From positions 1-64,000 of the forward strand of contig CALFBB010000006.1 in the NCBI GenBank assembly GCA_937944885.1: 64,000 nt of DNA, written 5' to 3'. The first letter of the stretch is position 1. Each line of letters starts with the position of its first letter. The stretch is from an uncultured cyanobacterium. Its GTDB lineage: Bacteria > Cyanobacteriota > Cyanobacteriia > Thermostichales > Thermostichaceae. Under the pieces are notes generated by a model. That model ran no database searches. It was not told where the DNA came from and worked only from the letters and a program-made list of their open reading frames with translations. The translations under genes were made by a program, and so were the position numbers. Shown piece by piece: positions 43,167-52,755 of this stretch.

Positions 43167-46088
43167 CTAGCCAGGCTGAGCACAGGTCAAGGGAGGATGC
43201 TGCTGCAACACCTGTTTGAGGTAGCGCCCCGTGTGGGATCCGGGCTGTTCTGCCACCTGCTCTGGGGTACCGACGGCGATGATCTGTCCACCGCGGTCAC
43301 CTCCTTCCGGTCCCAAGTCAATAATCCAATCGGCACAGCGCAAGATATCCAAGTTGTGCTCAATTACCAATACTGTGTTACCGCTATCCACCAAGCGGTG
43401 CAGGACGTTGAGGAGCTTGTGCACATCGTAAAAAGACAAACCGGTTGAGGGTTCGTCTAGGAGATAGAGAGTTTTACCGGTGGAGCGGCGGGCCAGTTCT
43501 GCGGCCAATTTCACCCGTTGTGCTTCGCCACCGGAAAGGGTGGGAGCCGGTTGGCCCAGCTTAATGTAGTCTAAGCCCACATCTGCCAGGGTTTGCAGGA
43601 TCTTGGCTGCCGGGGGTAGAGCCCTAAAAAACTCCAAGGCCTCTCCGACGGTCATGTCCAGAACTTCCGAGATGTTTTTGCCCTTGTACTTCACCTGCAG
43701 GGTCTCGCGGCTGTAGCGGCTACCTCCACACACCTCGCAGGTCACATACACATCCGGTAGGAAGTTCATTTCAATGACGTTCACCCCCTGCCCTTTGCAG
43801 GCTTCGCAGCGCCCCCCTTTGACGTTGAAGGAAAAATGTCCTGATTGATAGCCTTTGGCCTTGGCATCCAGGGTTTGGGCAAAGGCTTGCCGGATGGGGT
43901 CGAATAGGCCGGTGTAGGTGGCGGGGTTGGAGCGGGGGGTGCGGCCAATTGGGGATTGATCGATAACGATTACTTTGTCGATGTGTTCAACACCCTTTAA
44001 CTCTCCCATCTCGGCAGGCTTGGGCACCTTGTGTCCTAGCTCATGCTGCAGAGCAGGGTAAAGCAATTCGTTGATCAGGGTAGATTTGCCGGAGCCGGAA
44101 ACCCCGGTGACGCATACCAACTTTCCCAAGGGGATTTCCACATCAATATGCTTGAGGTTGTTTCTGTGGGCATCGGTAAGCTTGAGGGAAACGACCTTCC
44201 CTTCCCGTCGCCGAGCCGGAGTCGGGATCCGCAGCCGCCCCGAGAGATAGGCCCCGGTGATGGAGCGCTCAGAGGCCATGATCTCTGCCAGGGATCCCTG
44301 GGCTACCACTTCGCCACCGTGGATCCCGGCGCCGGGGCCAATATCCACAATGTGATCCGCTGCCCGGATCGTCTCTTCATCGTGCTCCACCACGATCAAG
44401 GTGTTATCCAGATCCCGCAGACGAAAAAGAGTATTGAGCAGCCGTTCGTTGTCCCGCTGGTGCAGGCCGATGGAGGGTTCATCCAGCACGTACAGTACCC
44501 CCGTCAGCCCAGAGCCGATTTGGGTGGCCAAGCGGATCCGCTGCGCTTCCCCCCCGGACAGGGTCATGGCCGGACGGGCCAGGGTGAGATAATCCAGACC
44601 CACATCCAGTAAAAATTGCAAGCGGGCCTTGATCTCCCGCAGGGCCAACTCGCCAATTTGCGCTTGTCGAGGGGTGAGTTGCAGAGTTTCTAGGCGATGC
44701 AGGCACTCATGGATGGGCAGTTCTGTGAGATCGGTGATGCGAAAGCCACCCAGACGCACCGCCAGAGCCTCCGGCCTGAGACGGGCTCCCCCACAGGCAG
44801 AGCAGGGGCGGTTGGTGAGATAAGTTTCTAGTTTTTGGCGATAGGTTTCTGAGGTGGTTTCCTGGTAGTGCCGCTGCAGCTGCGGGATCACGCCTTCATA
44901 GCGACGGTAGTAGCCTCTGCCACCGGCGCGGTATTGGGATTCCGCCTCGATGTAGATCTCTTGATCACAGCCGTAGAGGACAATCTGCTGCTGCTCAGGG
45001 GTCAGATCACACCAGCGGCTGCTGATCTCAAAGCCAAAGGCATTGGCTACCCCCACCAACAGGGCCAAATAGTAAGGGTTATCCCGTTCCGCCCAGGGGA
45101 CAATGGCTGCATACAGGGGTAGCTTCGGATCCGGCACCACCCGATCCGGATCAAAGGTGGGTTCAAACCCCAAGCCATGGCAGACAGGGCAGGCCCCAAT
45201 CGGCGAATTGAAGGAAAATAGCCGTGGTGACAACTCCTCCATGACCGAGCCGTGTTCCGGACAGGCGAATTTTTCGGAGAAAATCAGCTCGGTCGGTTTG
45301 CCGTTTAGGTATTGCCCCGCCAACTCGGCCACTTTTTGCAACAGCTGCTCCTCCTCTCCCTGTCGAGGCAGCAGCTCCACAATGGCAACTCCTCCCGATT
45401 GGCGTAGACAGGTGGTCAGGGAATCCGTCAATCGCTCCACCAGATCCGGCCCCTTCACCAGTCGATCCACCACAATCTCGATATCATGGGCTTTGGTCTT
45501 GGCCAGGTTGATTTCCTCGCTCAGCTCCCGCACCTGACCATCCACTCGTACCCGCACAAACCCCTGATGGCTGAGGCTTTGCAACAACCCGGCATGGGTG
45601 CCCTTTTTCCCCTTCACCACCGGCGCAAGCAACTGGAAGCGGGTGCGATCCGGTAGGGTTAGAATCTGATCCACAATTTGATCCACCGTCTGGGGGGCAA
45701 TCACCCGGTCGCAATGGGGGCAGTGCGGGATCCCGGCCCGTCCGTAGAGCAGCCGCAGGTAGTCGTAGATTTCGGTGACGGTGCCAACGGTGGAGCGAGG
45801 GTTGTGACTGGTGGATTTTTGATCAATGGAAATGGCCGGACTTAAACCGTCGATGCGATCCACATCCGGCTTGTCCAGTTGCCCCAAAAATTGCCGCGCA
45901 TAGGCACTGAGGGACTCCACATAGCGCCGCTGCCCCTCCGCAAAGATGGTATCAAAGGCTAGGGAGGATTTGCCGGATCCCGAGACCCCTGTAAACACCA
46001 CCAAGCGATTGCGCGGGATCCGCAGGTTGATGTTCTTGAGGTTGTGCTGGCGCGCCCCCACCACGTGAATTTCGTTTTGGCCGGACAT
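43167..46088 (-). CDS. uvrA: Excinuclease ABC subunit A
   Basis: A 973-residue ATPase that recognises DNA damage with UvrB in nucleotide excision repair. Both ATP-binding modules are visible: the first Walker [17 protein letters not shown] near residue 34, the second [19 protein letters not shown], signatures [12 protein letters not shown] and [12 protein letters not shown], and Walker B motifs [12 protein letters not shown] and [11 protein letters not shown]. Zinc fingers are HCPHC in the first half, CPVCHGLG and the C-terminal RCEACKGQG with CEVCGG. The length is full. The ATG at 46088 is the family start ([18 protein letters not shown]). Confidence 0.97.
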   Translation of the reverse strand: MSGQNEIHVVGARQHNLKNINLRIPRNRLVVFTGVSGSGKSSLAFDTIFAEGQRRYVESLSAYARQFLGQLDKPDVDRIDGLSPAISIDQKSTSHNPRSTVGTVTEIYDYLRLLYGRAGIPHCPHCDRVIAPQTVDQIVDQILTLPDRTRFQLLAPVVKGKKGTHAGLLQSLSHQGFVRVRVDGQVRELSEEINLAKTKAHDIEIVVDRLVKGPDLVERLTDSLTTCLRQSGGVAIVELLPRQGEEEQLLQKVAELAGQYLNGKPTELIFSEKFACPEHGSVMEELSPRLFSFNSPIGACPVCHGLGFEPTFDPDRVVPDPKLPLYAAIVPWAERDNPYYLALLVGVANAFGFEISSRWCDLTPEQQQIVLYGCDQEIYIEAESQYRAGGRGYYRRYEGVIPQLQRHYQETTSETYRQKLETYLTNRPCSACGGARLRPEALAVRLGGFRITDLTELPIHECLHRLETLQLTPRQAQIGELALREIKARLQFLLDVGLDYLTLARPAMTLSGGEAQRIRLATQIGSGLTGVLYVLDEPSIGLHQRDNERLLNTLFRLRDLDNTLIVVEHDEETIRAADHIVDIGPGAGIHGGEVVAQGSLAEIMASERSITGAYLSGRLRIPTPARRREGKVVSLKLTDAHRNNLKHIDVEIPLGKLVCVTGVSGSGKSTLINELLYPALQHELGHKVPKPAEMGELKGVEHIDKVIVIDQSPIGRTPRSNPATYTGLFDPIRQAFAQTLDAKAKGYQSGHFSFNVKGGRCEACKGQGVNVIEMNFLPDVYVTCEVCGGSRYSRETLQVKYKGKNISEVLDMTVGEALEFFRALPPAAKILQTLADVGLDYIKLGQPAPTLSGGEAQRVKLAAELARRSTGKTLYLLDEPSTGLSFYDVHKLLNVLHRLVDSGNTVLVIEHNLDILRCADWIIDLGPEGGDRGGQIIAVGTPEQVAEQPGSHTGRYLKQVLQQHPPLTCAQPG

Positions 46089-46280
46089 CTGACCACCTCA
46101 ACGCCAGGGTAAAACCCGCCGGGAGAGAGCGGATGAACAAATCTTAACGATTCTAACGCCGGGTTAGGGTAGACAGGAGAGGGTAGGTCAATCCTCGGGT
46201 TGCCCAGGCCTTGAGCCCGAAACGTTAAGGATCAAGGATCACGATTCTGGCAGTCGGGATCCCTCTGGGATCAGTGAACG

Positions 46281-46451
46281 ATGGAGCAAAAACAATGGAT
46301 AGCCTCCTCTTCCGATCCCCTTGTGCGGAACAAGACTCTGCTTCTGGAAGCCATCAGGGACACCGGGATTACTCTGGAGGGCCCACAAAGGGTTTATGGC
46401 TATGCTTGTGAGGAGGCAGGCAAGCTAAACCGTAACTGTGAGGGCCGATGA
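46281..46451 (+). CDS. Possible small ORF coupled to the transglutaminase gene
   Basis: An open frame of 56 codons starting MEQKQWIASSSDP and ending KLNRNCEGR. Its stop overlaps the ATG of the following gene (ATGA), the usual sign of translational coupling. No homologue was recognised and the ribosome site is weak. It may be a real small protein, a leader peptide for the downstream gene, or chance. Confidence 0.35.
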   Translation: MEQKQWIASSSDPLVRNKTLLLEAIRDTGITLEGPQRVYGYACEEAGKLNRNCEGR

Positions 46452-48859
46452 GCTGGGCACTGTCAACCGTTCAAAAAGTGTTTGCCTACCTGCTGGTGGG
46501 GATAGCCTTTATCGCTCTGTGCTTAGGGGATCAGGCTCTGTCGCCGGCGGTGATTGGCTTCTGTGTGGTTGGGGCAGGGCTGAGTTGGTTTTGGGATCCA
46601 CCCCGGATTGACTTTGCCCGCTATGCACCGCTGTGGATGCCCCTGACGGTGAGTGTGCTGCTGGCTTTGGCAGCCCTGGTGGTGCTAGGCATTCTGCGGT
46701 TTTCCGATGGGGCCTTAGGCTTGGTGCTCTATCTCACAGGGGCCAAGTTGTTCCAGCGGCAACGGGCGGCAGATTACATTCAACTGGCGGTGCTGTCCTT
46801 GTTGGTCATGGCAATTGCCACCTTGTTCAATGAGGATATTAGTTTTGGATTGCTGTTTTTGCTGTATGTGGGGGTGGGGCTGATTAACCTCACCCTTTAC
46901 CACCTACGCCTACAAACGGAAATTTACCCGCAGGCAGCCAACCAGACCCGTAGCCTCAACCTCAACTTTTTGGGCTTCCTTGGATCCCTGGGGTTGGTGG
47001 CTGTGGTGCTGTCGCTGATGTTGTTTTTTCTCTTTCCCCGGATCAGCTTGGGGGTCTTGGGCCGCTACTCCCGTTCACCGGTGATGACCACCGGCTTTGC
47101 TGAAGAGGTCAGCCTTGGCGGGTTTGGCACCCTGAAAACCGATAACACGGTGGTGATGCGGGTGGAGTTCCCGGCGGGGGTACCCCCTCAGGTGGATGAG
47201 CTCTACTGGCGGGGGATGAGCTTTGATCGCTATGACGGGCTGGCTTGGTCCCGCACGCTAGATAGATCCACACTGATTTTCCCTAACCCAACGGGGGTGT
47301 TTGATCTGTCGGCTTCCAGTTTGATGCCCACAGCACCGGGGTTACGCTTTTTTCCGCTGCAGCAGTTGATCTATCTGGAGCCCTTGGCCACCAACACGGT
47401 GTTTGCTGTGGCCCCTCTGGTGGAGGTGGAGTGGCTGGATCGGGGCGGAGTCACCACAGCCCGTCAGCAATGGCAACGGCAAAACCGCCGCCTCAGCTTG
47501 AGTGAAACCGGCGATATTGGCCATTCTCTACCCAGACAACTTCCTTATCTATATCGCGCCCTCAGCCGGATCCCAACAGGGTTGGCTTCCCGCCTGCAGC
47601 AGGTCAGCCACGCCGAGATCCTGGCGGCGCTAGATCCGCTGCAGCAACAGGCCTATCTGCAATTGCCAGCTGATCTGAATCCCCGTATTTCTGCCTTGGC
47701 AGAAGAGATCACCGCCGGGATCCCCAATGATTTTGGCAGGGTGATGGCCTTGCAGGATTACCTGCTGAACAACTACACCTACTCGCTGGATCTGCCGGAT
47801 CCCGGGGCTGAGCCTCCCTTGGATGCCTTTTTGTTTACCTATCGACGCGGGCATTGTGAATACTTCGCCACGGCCCTAACGGTGCTGGCCCGCAGCGTGG
47901 GTATCCCGGCGCGCATGGTGAATGGCTTTTTGGGGGGACGTTGGGTAGCCCAGGAAAACTACCTGGCGGTGCGCAATGCCGATGCCCATTCCTGGACGGA
48001 GATCCCTTTTGGCCCCTATGGCTGGGTTACTTTTGATGCTACGCCGGCAGAGGCCAATGTCAGTCTGCGGGAAACTTGGCGGGATCCGATTCAGGACTTT
48101 TATGACAGCTTGCGGTTTCGCTGGTTCAAATATGTTATCCAGTACGACCTGTATACTCAGCAGCAGATCTGGCGCCAGATTCAGGAGCTGGCCAGCACCG
48201 TGGCTGCTCCCCAAGACCGAGAAGATGTGGGTGCAGCCTTGCGTCAGGGCCTAGCTGCCTTCTGGCAAACGCTGCAGCAGAATGGCCTGGCGGTGCTGGG
48301 GGTTATTTTAATAACCACCTCTATGGCCTACTGGGGTTACCGCCGCCGTTATCAGGCGTTGCGTTGGCAAGATGGGGGTTGGATTCTGTTGGCCGCAACC
48401 GGCAATGGGGTTTTGATAGGATCCCTGTGGCAGCCACCGCCACCCTGGCCCACCTGGATGGGGGGGCTCCTCTTGCCGGGGCTAGCTTTTGCTCTGCTGC
48501 GCTGGAGCCCGGCTGCTTGGCCCAAACCCCGCCAACGACAGCAGGCCATTTCAAGGCTCTACCTGCAGCTGCGGGATATCTCCAGGGGGGTAGGGATCCC
48601 GGAGCCGCTAGGGCCAGCACAACGAGTAGCATGGCTGAGCCACTCCGACTTACCCCAAGCCCAGTTGGCTATTCAGTTTTTGCAGCGCTACATGGAAGTT
48701 CGCTTCGGTGGGATCCCCTTACAGCCAGGGGAGCTGCGCTATTGGCGGCAGCAACTGGCACAGCTACAGCGGCAGTGGCAGTCTAAGGACTCCGTCCCGC
48801 TATCCCGATGGGCCAGAAAACCAGCAGCTACCGCTGCACCGCCTGGTAACGCCGTTTGA
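46448..48859 (+). CDS. TgpA-like membrane transglutaminase (DUF3488, Transglut_core)
   Basis: An 803-residue membrane protein. The N-terminus has about six membrane segments (DUF3488 part, residues 1-200). A periplasmic transglutaminase-like domain follows with the catalytic triad Cys470 (GHCEYFATAL), His514 (ADAHSWTEI) and Asp530 (VTFDATP). Near the C-terminus are two more membrane segments and a DUF4129-like cytoplasmic tail. The tail ends with sequence from a small dispersed repeat (SKDSVPLSRWARK). Such proteins resemble Pseudomonas TgpA; the substrate is unknown. The 3' end overlaps the convergent photolyase gene by 32 bases. Confidence 0.87.
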   Translation: MSWALSTVQKVFAYLLVGIAFIALCLGDQALSPAVIGFCVVGAGLSWFWDPPRIDFARYAPLWMPLTVSVLLALAALVVLGILRFSDGALGLVLYLTGAKLFQRQRAADYIQLAVLSLLVMAIATLFNEDISFGLLFLLYVGVGLINLTLYHLRLQTEIYPQAANQTRSLNLNFLGFLGSLGLVAVVLSLMLFFLFPRISLGVLGRYSRSPVMTTGFAEEVSLGGFGTLKTDNTVVMRVEFPAGVPPQVDELYWRGMSFDRYDGLAWSRTLDRSTLIFPNPTGVFDLSASSLMPTAPGLRFFPLQQLIYLEPLATNTVFAVAPLVEVEWLDRGGVTTARQQWQRQNRRLSLSETGDIGHSLPRQLPYLYRALSRIPTGLASRLQQVSHAEILAALDPLQQQAYLQLPADLNPRISALAEEITAGIPNDFGRVMALQDYLLNNYTYSLDLPDPGAEPPLDAFLFTYRRGHCEYFATALTVLARSVGIPARMVNGFLGGRWVAQENYLAVRNADAHSWTEIPFGPYGWVTFDATPAEANVSLRETWRDPIQDFYDSLRFRWFKYVIQYDLYTQQQIWRQIQELASTVAAPQDREDVGAALRQGLAAFWQTLQQNGLAVLGVILITTSMAYWGYRRRYQALRWQDGGWILLAATGNGVLIGSLWQPPPPWPTWMGGLLLPGLAFALLRWSPAAWPKPRQRQQAISRLYLQLRDISRGVGIPEPLGPAQRVAWLSHSDLPQAQLAIQFLQRYMEVRFGGIPLQPGELRYWRQQLAQLQRQWQSKDSVPLSRWARKPAATAAPPGNAV

Positions 48860-50249
48860 ACTCCTGCTGCTGCACCTTGTGATCCACAATTGGAGCCGGG
48901 TAGCCACAGGCCCGCCGTTCTTGTAAGGCCCAAGCTCCCTTGGCGTCATCCCCGACCCATAACAAAGCAGAGGTATCCAGCCCCGCCAGCTCCGGTAGGT
49001 AGCGCCGGATGTACTCCCCCTCCGGGTCGTAGCGGGCAGCCTGAGTAGCAGGGTTAAAGATGCGCAGCGGCTTGGGATCCGTGCCCACCCCAGCGCTCCA
49101 CTGCCAGCCACCATTGTTGGCTGCCAGATCCCCGTCCACCAGCTTTTGCATAAAGTAACGTTCCCCCCAGCGCCAGTCGATGAGCAGATCCTTGGTTAGA
49201 AAGCTGGCCACAATCATGCGGCAGCGGTTGTGCATCCAGCCCGTCTGGTTCAGTTGCCGCATGGCTGCATCCACCATCGGGTAGCCCGTCTCCCCTGCAC
49301 ACCAAGCTTGGAACCAGTCCTGGCGGTTGTCCCATGCCAGGGCATCAAAGGCTCGGCGGTAGGCACCAGTTTCCACATGGGGCCAATGGGCCAGCACATG
49401 CTTATAAAACTCCCGCCAACACAGCTCCTGCCGCCAGGTTTGTAAACTGGCTTGGGCTTCCTCGCTGCGGACTTCCGCCTCCACCTCCACAGTAGCCTGC
49501 CACACCTGCCGAATCCCGAGAGTACCCCAGCGCAAATGGGGGCTGAGGCGGGAAGTGCCCTCCTCGGCAGGAAAATTGCGGGAGCGCTCATAGTCGAGAA
49601 TGCGCAGACCCCCACAGAAGTCTTCCAGGAGCTGCTGAGCGGCTGCTTCCCCGGCTGCCGGGATCTCCTGGGTACAGACAAAGCCCAAATCTGCCAAGGA
49701 GGGTAAAGGCTGCTCTTCCAAATTGGGGAGCGGTTGTAATCCCTTCGGGACAGGGTAGGGATCCCGCTTGGGCAAACTGGACCAACGCCGCCAAAAGGGG
49801 GTAAACACCGAGTAGGGCTCCCCTGTCTGGGTTAACACCTCCCCTGCTGGATGCAGCATCAGGTCCTGGCACACAAAAGAGCGGATCCCGGCCGCCGCCA
49901 AGCTCTCCTGGACACGGCGGTCCCGCTGCCGGGCAAAAGGCTCCACATCCTCATTCCAAAAGACAGCCTGAGCCCCTAGCTCGGTGGCCAGCTGCTGCAG
50001 CTCCACCCCCGGATCCCCCAGCCGCCAAACCAGTGTTAGCCCCAGCTGCCGATACCCCTCCTGTAGCCTCTGCAAAGCCTGCAGCATGAACGCCACCCGC
50101 GCCGGAGCCGTATCCAGCCGCTCCAGGATCTGCCGGTCGAAGACAAAAACAGGCACCACCTGAAGGCTGTGCTGAGCAGCCTCGGAAAGAGCCGCATTAT
50201 CCTGTAACCGCAGATCGCGGCGGTGCCAAAGCAAGACGGGAAATACCAT
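48828..50249 (-). CDS. phr: Deoxyribodipyrimidine photolyase
   Basis: A 473-residue FAD-dependent photolyase that splits pyrimidine dimers using blue light. The N-terminal antenna domain begins LLWHRRDLRLQDNAAL; the FAD domain has TSRLSPHLRWGTLGIRQV, WRQELCWREFYKHVL, GYPMVDAAMRQLNQTGWMHNRCRM and the DLAANNGGWQWSAGVGTDPKP block that identifies class I enzymes. The photoreduction Trp residues lie in these segments. The antenna is likely 8-HDF by analogy with other cyanobacteria. Start ATG 50249. Confidence 0.95.
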   Translation of the reverse strand: MVFPVLLWHRRDLRLQDNAALSEAAQHSLQVVPVFVFDRQILERLDTAPARVAFMLQALQRLQEGYRQLGLTLVWRLGDPGVELQQLATELGAQAVFWNEDVEPFARQRDRRVQESLAAAGIRSFVCQDLMLHPAGEVLTQTGEPYSVFTPFWRRWSSLPKRDPYPVPKGLQPLPNLEEQPLPSLADLGFVCTQEIPAAGEAAAQQLLEDFCGGLRILDYERSRNFPAEEGTSRLSPHLRWGTLGIRQVWQATVEVEAEVRSEEAQASLQTWRQELCWREFYKHVLAHWPHVETGAYRRAFDALAWDNRQDWFQAWCAGETGYPMVDAAMRQLNQTGWMHNRCRMIVASFLTKDLLIDWRWGERYFMQKLVDGDLAANNGGWQWSAGVGTDPKPLRIFNPATQAARYDPEGEYIRRYLPELAGLDTSALLWVGDDAKGAWALQERRACGYPAPIVDHKVQQQEFKRRYQAVQR

Positions 50250-50354
50250 CAGCTACCGCAGAGGACCTATAGCGCTATGGGATCCCATCTTGCCTGTTTT
50301 GGATCTTCAACTCAACCCAAAAGCAGGCCCAAACCCTCTATTGTGAAAAACCCT

Positions 50355-50570
50355 TTAGAGGTCTAGACTATCGAGTACTCGGCTGGGACAATGGCGGCAA
50401 CGGTCATCGGGTTTTTGCTGGCCGTCACCATAACCCATCGCGTAAGCTGTATCCGCGAGCATCACCACAAGCTGGGTCAGCTTCAAAGAGATCAACGGAT
50501 CCAGTGGTTCCGTCACGTTTAACATGAACTGCTCAAAGGAGCGCCGCAGCGCCTCTGGCGTCTTGATCAT
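50355..50570 (-). CDS. Small conserved hypothetical protein
   Basis: A 71-residue soluble protein. The segment FMLNVTEPLDPLISLKLTQ followed by LVVMLADTAYAMGYGDGQ has a conserved feel, and CRHC near the C-terminus could bind a metal. I do not recognise the family. It stands alone between the photolyase and rbfA genes. Confidence 0.5.
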   Translation of the reverse strand: MIKTPEALRRSFEQFMLNVTEPLDPLISLKLTQLVVMLADTAYAMGYGDGQQKPDDRCRHCPSRVLDSLDL

Positions 50571-50672
50571 CCAATGTCTCCATCCATCTATCGATGGCTT
50601 TAGGTATTCATACTCAAGGCAAGGTGAACCTGGATTCAGAATAAAGGTGGAAGGAAGAGTTGCTCGTAGCCT

Positions 50673-50712
50673 CTGCTACTATTCCCGCAAGCTGGTCGGG
50701 TAGCAGTAGCAG
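50673..50712 (+). promoter_or_regulatory. Stem-loop in the rbfA leader
   Basis: CTGCTACT (50673-50680) and AGTAGCAG (50705-50712) form a perfect 8-bp outer stem; within it CCCG (50684-50687) pairs with CGGG (50697-50700). It lies 43 bases upstream of the rbfA ATG and has no U-tract, so it is more likely a leader element than a terminator. Confidence 0.45.
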
Positions 50713-50755
50713 GTTAAAGCAGATTTGCAGACGATAGGAGCCTGAGGAGACAAAA

Positions 50756-51196
50756 ATGGCGACAGAGCGACGGGTAGCGCGGGTAGCACAGTTGATCAAG
50801 CGAGAGGTCAGCCAAATCCTCTTGTCGGAGATCAAAGATGACCGTGTGGGAGCAGGCATGGTCAGCATCGTCGATGTCGAGGTTTCCAATGATCTGCAAA
50901 ACGCCCGCATCTTTGTCAGTATCTACGGAGATGAAGTGGCACAGCAGCAAACCATGCAAGGACTGGCAGCAGCCACTCCCTTTGTCCGACGGGAAATCGG
51001 CCATCGTCTCAGCCTGCGGCGGGTGCCGACCCTGATGTTTTTGCAGGATCGCTCCTTAGAGCGGGGATCCCGCGTTTTGGCTTTGCTCAATCAACTCAAA
51101 CGGGACTCTGAGGCCAAAGCGGAGGGATCCCCATCGGAAATTCAAGATACACAAGATACAACTGGGGCTGAGGAAGATGGTCGGACGACTGAATAA
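50756..51196 (+). CDS. rbfA: Ribosome-binding factor A
   Basis: A 146-residue protein needed for late maturation of the 30S subunit and 16S rRNA 5' processing, with a role in cold adaptation in other bacteria. The KH-like core is intact: [38 protein letters not shown] and RIFVSIYG, with [18 protein letters not shown] at the end of the fold. The acidic C-terminal tail is variable in the family. Start ATG 50756. Confidence 0.94.
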   Translation: MATERRVARVAQLIKREVSQILLSEIKDDRVGAGMVSIVDVEVSNDLQNARIFVSIYGDEVAQQQTMQGLAAATPFVRREIGHRLSLRRVPTLMFLQDRSLERGSRVLALLNQLKRDSEAKAEGSPSEIQDTQDTTGAEEDGRTTE

Positions 51197-51222
51197 TTGC
51201 GCCGATTGCAGGAGACCTGCGG

Positions 51223-51258
51223 TAAGTGTCACCCCAGGAATAAGTGTCACCCCAGGAA
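51223..51258. repeat. Perfect 18-base tandem duplication
   Basis: TAAGTGTCACCCCAGGAA occurs twice in direct tandem (51223-51240 and 51241-51258), 27 bases after rbfA. Identity is complete, so the duplication is recent or under constraint. Confidence 0.9.
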
Positions 51259-51460
51259 ATAGAAAGGGATCAACGCAGAGAAATAGATCTACCTTGCCAA
51301 CCGAATAAATGGAGAGAACTCCTACCCGATTGAGAATACTGCCACCTCAGAAACAAGGTTTCACCATCCTTTAGAGAGAATTTTTTGCCTGTTTGCTGAC
51401 CGAAAAGTTTTTAGGTTTGCTAGGCTTAAAGAGATCTGAAGATGCTGTTCATGCCTTTTC

Positions 51461-51928
51461 ATGGATGTCCAAAGTCCTCTGCAACCGGATCCCGCTTTAG
51501 CAGGTGCTACCCCCCTACAAGCGCTGGAGGCCCTCAATCAGAGTGTTGCGGAAGCTTTGGTCTCTTGTTTACAAGGGCAACCGCAGCAGGCTGCCCAGCA
51601 CCTTTTGCTGGCTCTGCCCCAGTTGATGACTGCTCTGGGAGCCTTAGGACAGGAAGCTCCTGATACCAAGGCGGTGGGTTGTCCCTCAGAAGCCAACCCC
51701 AAGCGCATCCTTCACATCGAAGGTAACCGTGTGGAGGTGTGGGTGGATGATCAGATTCGCAGCAGTTGGAGCATTTGGTCAGTGGGAGATCTTAAAGAAG
51801 TTTGTCGGTTAGCAGAAGAGTTTGATTGTGGTCTCAGTTATTCTTTCTTAGGAGATAAGTCGCAGGCCCAGACGGAAATGGTGTTGCTGGGTTTGGGTGG
51901 CGATTTCCTCTCCAACTCTTGCGCCTAG
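51461..51928 (+). CDS. Hypothetical protein
   Basis: A 155-residue soluble protein, not recognised. The N-terminal half is helical and Ala/Gln/Leu rich; the C-terminal half contains RVEVWVDDQIRSSWSIWSV and DLKEVCRLAEEFDCGLSYSFLGD, suggesting a small alpha/beta domain. It immediately precedes the pseudouridine synthase gene (stop to start 14 bases) and is probably co-transcribed. Confidence 0.55.
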   Translation: MDVQSPLQPDPALAGATPLQALEALNQSVAEALVSCLQGQPQQAAQHLLLALPQLMTALGALGQEAPDTKAVGCPSEANPKRILHIEGNRVEVWVDDQIRSSWSIWSVGDLKEVCRLAEEFDCGLSYSFLGDKSQAQTEMVLLGLGGDFLSNSCA

Positions 51929-51942
51929 CTTTTCTCCTCCTT

Positions 51943-52707
51943 ATGAACCCAGAACCCCAACGGCTGCAGAAACTGTTGGCCCAGCAGGGACTGGCCTCCC
52001 GTCGCCAAGTGGAGGCTTGGATAAGGGCCGGACGCATTCGGGTGAATGGGGAAGTGGTTACGGAGCTAGGGTACAAGGTCGAGCCAGGCCGGGATCGCAT
52101 CGAGGTGGATGGTCAGCTCATCCAGTTTGCTCAGAGGCGTAGCCGCCATGTTTTGCTTCTCCACAAGCCGGTAGGAGTGTTGTCCACCTGTGCAGATCCC
52201 CTCGGGCGCAAGACCGTGCTGGACTTACTTCCGGAACCTTGGCACAGCCAAATCCGCTTGTACCCTGTGGGTCGCCTGGATGCAGACAGCAGTGGGGCGC
52301 TGCTCCTCAGTGACGATGGTGACCTAACTTTGAAATTGACCCATCCGCGCTATCATTTGCCCAAAATCTACCGCGTGCAAGTACAGGGGCAGCCCAGCCA
52401 GACCACCTTGCAGCATTGGCGAGAGGGAGTAGACTTAGAGGGGTATACCACCCTGCCGGCGGAGGTGGAGTTTTGTTCTGCCCCTGGTTTTTTCAAAAGG
52501 AGCAATCCTGAGGGTTCTTGGCTGAGGGTGGTTTTGTTTGAGGGGCGCAACCGGCAAATTCGGCGGGTGGCAGAGCGTCTGGGTCATCCGGTGCTCACCT
52601 TGCATCGAGAAGCGATTGGCCCCCTGCGCCTGGGGAACCTGAAGGCAGGTCAGTTTCGTCAGTTGAGTTCTGATGAGATTCAGGCCTTGCTGGCGCCGTT
52701 GGCTTAG
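51943..52707 (+). CDS. RsuA/RluB-type pseudouridine synthase
   Basis: A 254-residue RNA modification enzyme. An S4 RNA-binding domain (LQKLLAQQGLASRRQVEAWI to RIEVDGQ) precedes the catalytic domain, whose Asp is in GRLDADSSGALLLSDDGDL; KPVGVLSTCADPLGRKTVLDLLP and RNRQIRRVAERLGHPVLTLHR are also typical. The target is probably a single uridine in 23S or 16S rRNA; the subfamily cannot be fixed. Start: ATG 51943, which begins the S4 domain; TTG 51919 would add eight hydrophobic residues. Confidence 0.9.
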   Translation: MNPEPQRLQKLLAQQGLASRRQVEAWIRAGRIRVNGEVVTELGYKVEPGRDRIEVDGQLIQFAQRRSRHVLLLHKPVGVLSTCADPLGRKTVLDLLPEPWHSQIRLYPVGRLDADSSGALLLSDDGDLTLKLTHPRYHLPKIYRVQVQGQPSQTTLQHWREGVDLEGYTTLPAEVEFCSAPGFFKRSNPEGSWLRVVLFEGRNRQIRRVAERLGHPVLTLHREAIGPLRLGNLKAGQFRQLSSDEIQALLAPLA

Positions 52708-52755
52708 CAGTACAGGTTGTCCTCACCTAGGAAGCACCTCTTGGTTAGGTTCATC

